Source: Clostridiaceae bacterium | GTDB taxonomy: Bacteria > Bacillota > Clostridia > Acetivibrionales > DUMB01 | Reading direction: 5' to 3' | Length of the DNA: 43,139 nucleotides | NCBI GenBank assembly: GCA_012840085.1 | Contig: DUMB01000079.1 | Location: 1-43,139 of the forward strand | In this document: one piece after another, positions 42,351 through 43,139 of the stretch | Layout: every line of letters starts with the position of its first letter | Position numbering within the stretch: position 1 is the first letter of the stretch | Translations under genes and position numbers: made by a program | The notes under the pieces: model-generated | What the model saw: only the letters and a program-made list of their open reading frames with translations | What the model was told of the DNA's origin: nothing | Database searches by the model: none

Positions 42351-43139
42351 CAGGATTTTATACTTTGTTTTGCTGCTTATGTCCCTTATTTTTGTATATT
42401 TTTATGGGGGAAGGGTACCTTATATGCTTTTTTACCTTGCGATTGCCCTTCCTATAGTCTCAGTGCTTTACACTGTTTTATTATTTTTTGCTTTTACTTG
42501 CAGGGGAACAGTAGAAAACAGCCATGTTCTCAAAGGAAAAAAGACAAATTATATTTTTGAAATTTGCAATAAAAGTCCTTTTTTATATCCGTACATACGT
42601 ATTGAATTCCTGGAATCTGCAAAGTTGCTTTCGGAAGATATAAGGCCTAAGGTTTTTTCCCTCCTGCCTTTCAGCAGGAAAAAGTTGAATTTTGAGCTTA
42701 ACTGCAAATACAGAGGGATTTTTGATATTGGTATAAAGTCAATAGAATTGAGGGATTTTCTTGGCATTTTCAGCTTTAAGCGTAAACCTAAAAGACATAA
42801 CAACATTATTGTCTATCCACATGTAATCATACTTGAATCCTTTACTCCTGTACTTTCCATTTTATCAGAATCCAATCTGGCTTCCAGGAGCTCAGTTATT
42901 GAAGATATGGATGTAATCTCTGAAATAAGGCCGTATTCCTATGGTGATAATCCAAAAAGAATTCACTGGAAACTAACTTCCAAGCTGTCAAACGTGATGG
43001 TTAAGAAATACCAGAATAATTACAACAATAACATAAATATTTATATTGATGTACGAAAAAACAGTTTCAGTTACGTGGAAAACATTGCAACTGAGGATAA
43101 AATTATCGAAGCAGCAATAAGCATTATATACTACTGCCT
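42340..43139 (+). CDS. DUF58 domain protein, partial (runs off the window)
   Basis: The frame begins at ATG 42340-42342, overlapping the end of the MoxR gene, and stays open to the window edge (266 codons seen). Two hydrophobic segments lie near the N-terminus (about residues 5-22 and 28-50), then a beta-rich region, then the DUF58 hallmark 'EIRPYSYGDNPKRIHWKLTS' (about 190-210). MoxR-DUF58 pairs are widespread, often followed by a transglutaminase-like gene, and are linked to envelope functions; a specific role is not known. The C-terminal VWA-like part is only partly present here. Confidence 0.9.
   Translation, partial: MRLNRILYFVLLLMSLIFVYFYGGRVPYMLFYLAIALPIVSVLYTVLLFFAFTCRGTVENSHVLKGKKTNYIFEICNKSPFLYPYIRIEFLESAKLLSEDIRPKVFSLLPFSRKKLNFELNCKYRGIFDIGIKSIELRDFLGIFSFKRKPKRHNNIIVYPHVIILESFTPVLSILSESNLASRSSVIEDMDVISEIRPYSYGDNPKRIHWKLTSKLSNVMVKKYQNNYNNNINIYIDVRKNSFSYVENIATEDKIIEAAISIIYYC

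Noticed and set aside
1..43139. Defence island, prophage, integrative element or biosynthetic cluster
   Set aside because: No integrase, transposase, phage, toxin-antitoxin, restriction or specialised-metabolism gene is visible; nearly every gene is a conserved housekeeping gene.

Overview
The window is a low-GC, AT-rich chromosomal segment of a Gram-positive anaerobe of the class Clostridia. The evidence is the smc-ftsY-ylxM-ffh-rpsP-khpA-rimM-trmD-rplS-lepB-rbgA-rnhB-ylqG-ylqH-yraN gene order, a FapR-controlled fatty-acid cluster, strong GGAGG ribosome sites, a Firmicute LexA box before recA and an acyl-CoA dehydrogenase/ferredoxin-type ETF operon. The Smc sequence and gene order resemble Clostridium cluster III (Acetivibrio/Ruminiclostridium relatives); that placement is inference. 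It is almost entirely core genome: I see no prophage, insertion sequence, CRISPR, rRNA or tRNA.

Layout. 1-2400: an AT-rich gap, then a membrane-anchored PQQ-type beta-propeller protein (+). 2600-8500 (-): a GntR/UTRA regulator, human-type adenylosuccinate lyase (purB), a class I aminotransferase, an M19 dipeptidase and yraN. 8500-18400 (-): the ylqH/ylqG pair, rnhB, rbgA, lepB, rplS, trmD, rimM, khpA, rpsP, ffh, ylxM and ftsY, covering ribosome and rRNA/tRNA maturation plus SRP export. 18400-24100 (-): smc, a radical SAM protein and rnc. 24360-30600 (-): fabF, acpP, fabG, fabD, fabH, plsX and fapR, a fatty-acid/phospholipid initiation set with its malonyl-CoA-sensing repressor. 30800-32750 (-): pgsA and rimO. 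33160-36420 (+): acyl-CoA dehydrogenase, etfB and etfA with a fused 2[4Fe-4S] domain. 36640-39820 (-): recX, recA, cinA. 40086-end (+): L-lactate dehydrogenase, then a MoxR ATPase and a DUF58 protein cut by the window edge.

The best lead is regulatory. A 17-bp palindrome sits just downstream of a good promoter for fapR, where a FapR autoregulatory operator would lie. A near-identical copy (21 of 22 bases including flanks) overlaps the candidate promoter of the acyl-CoA dehydrogenase/ETF operon on the other strand. This suggests that one malonyl-CoA-responsive repressor links fatty-acid synthesis to acyl-CoA redox metabolism. Other leads are a possible attenuator in the purB leader, a structured fabF-rnc spacer, two GGGAC..GTCCC palindromes inside the ribosomal operon region, and intergenic spacers repeatedly built of 12-25 bp tandem duplications, including a 21-bp array between ylqG and ylqH.

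Start codons were moved from the longest open frame where a ribosome site or family alignment pointed to an internal start. Eight of the 40 genes appear to use TTG.
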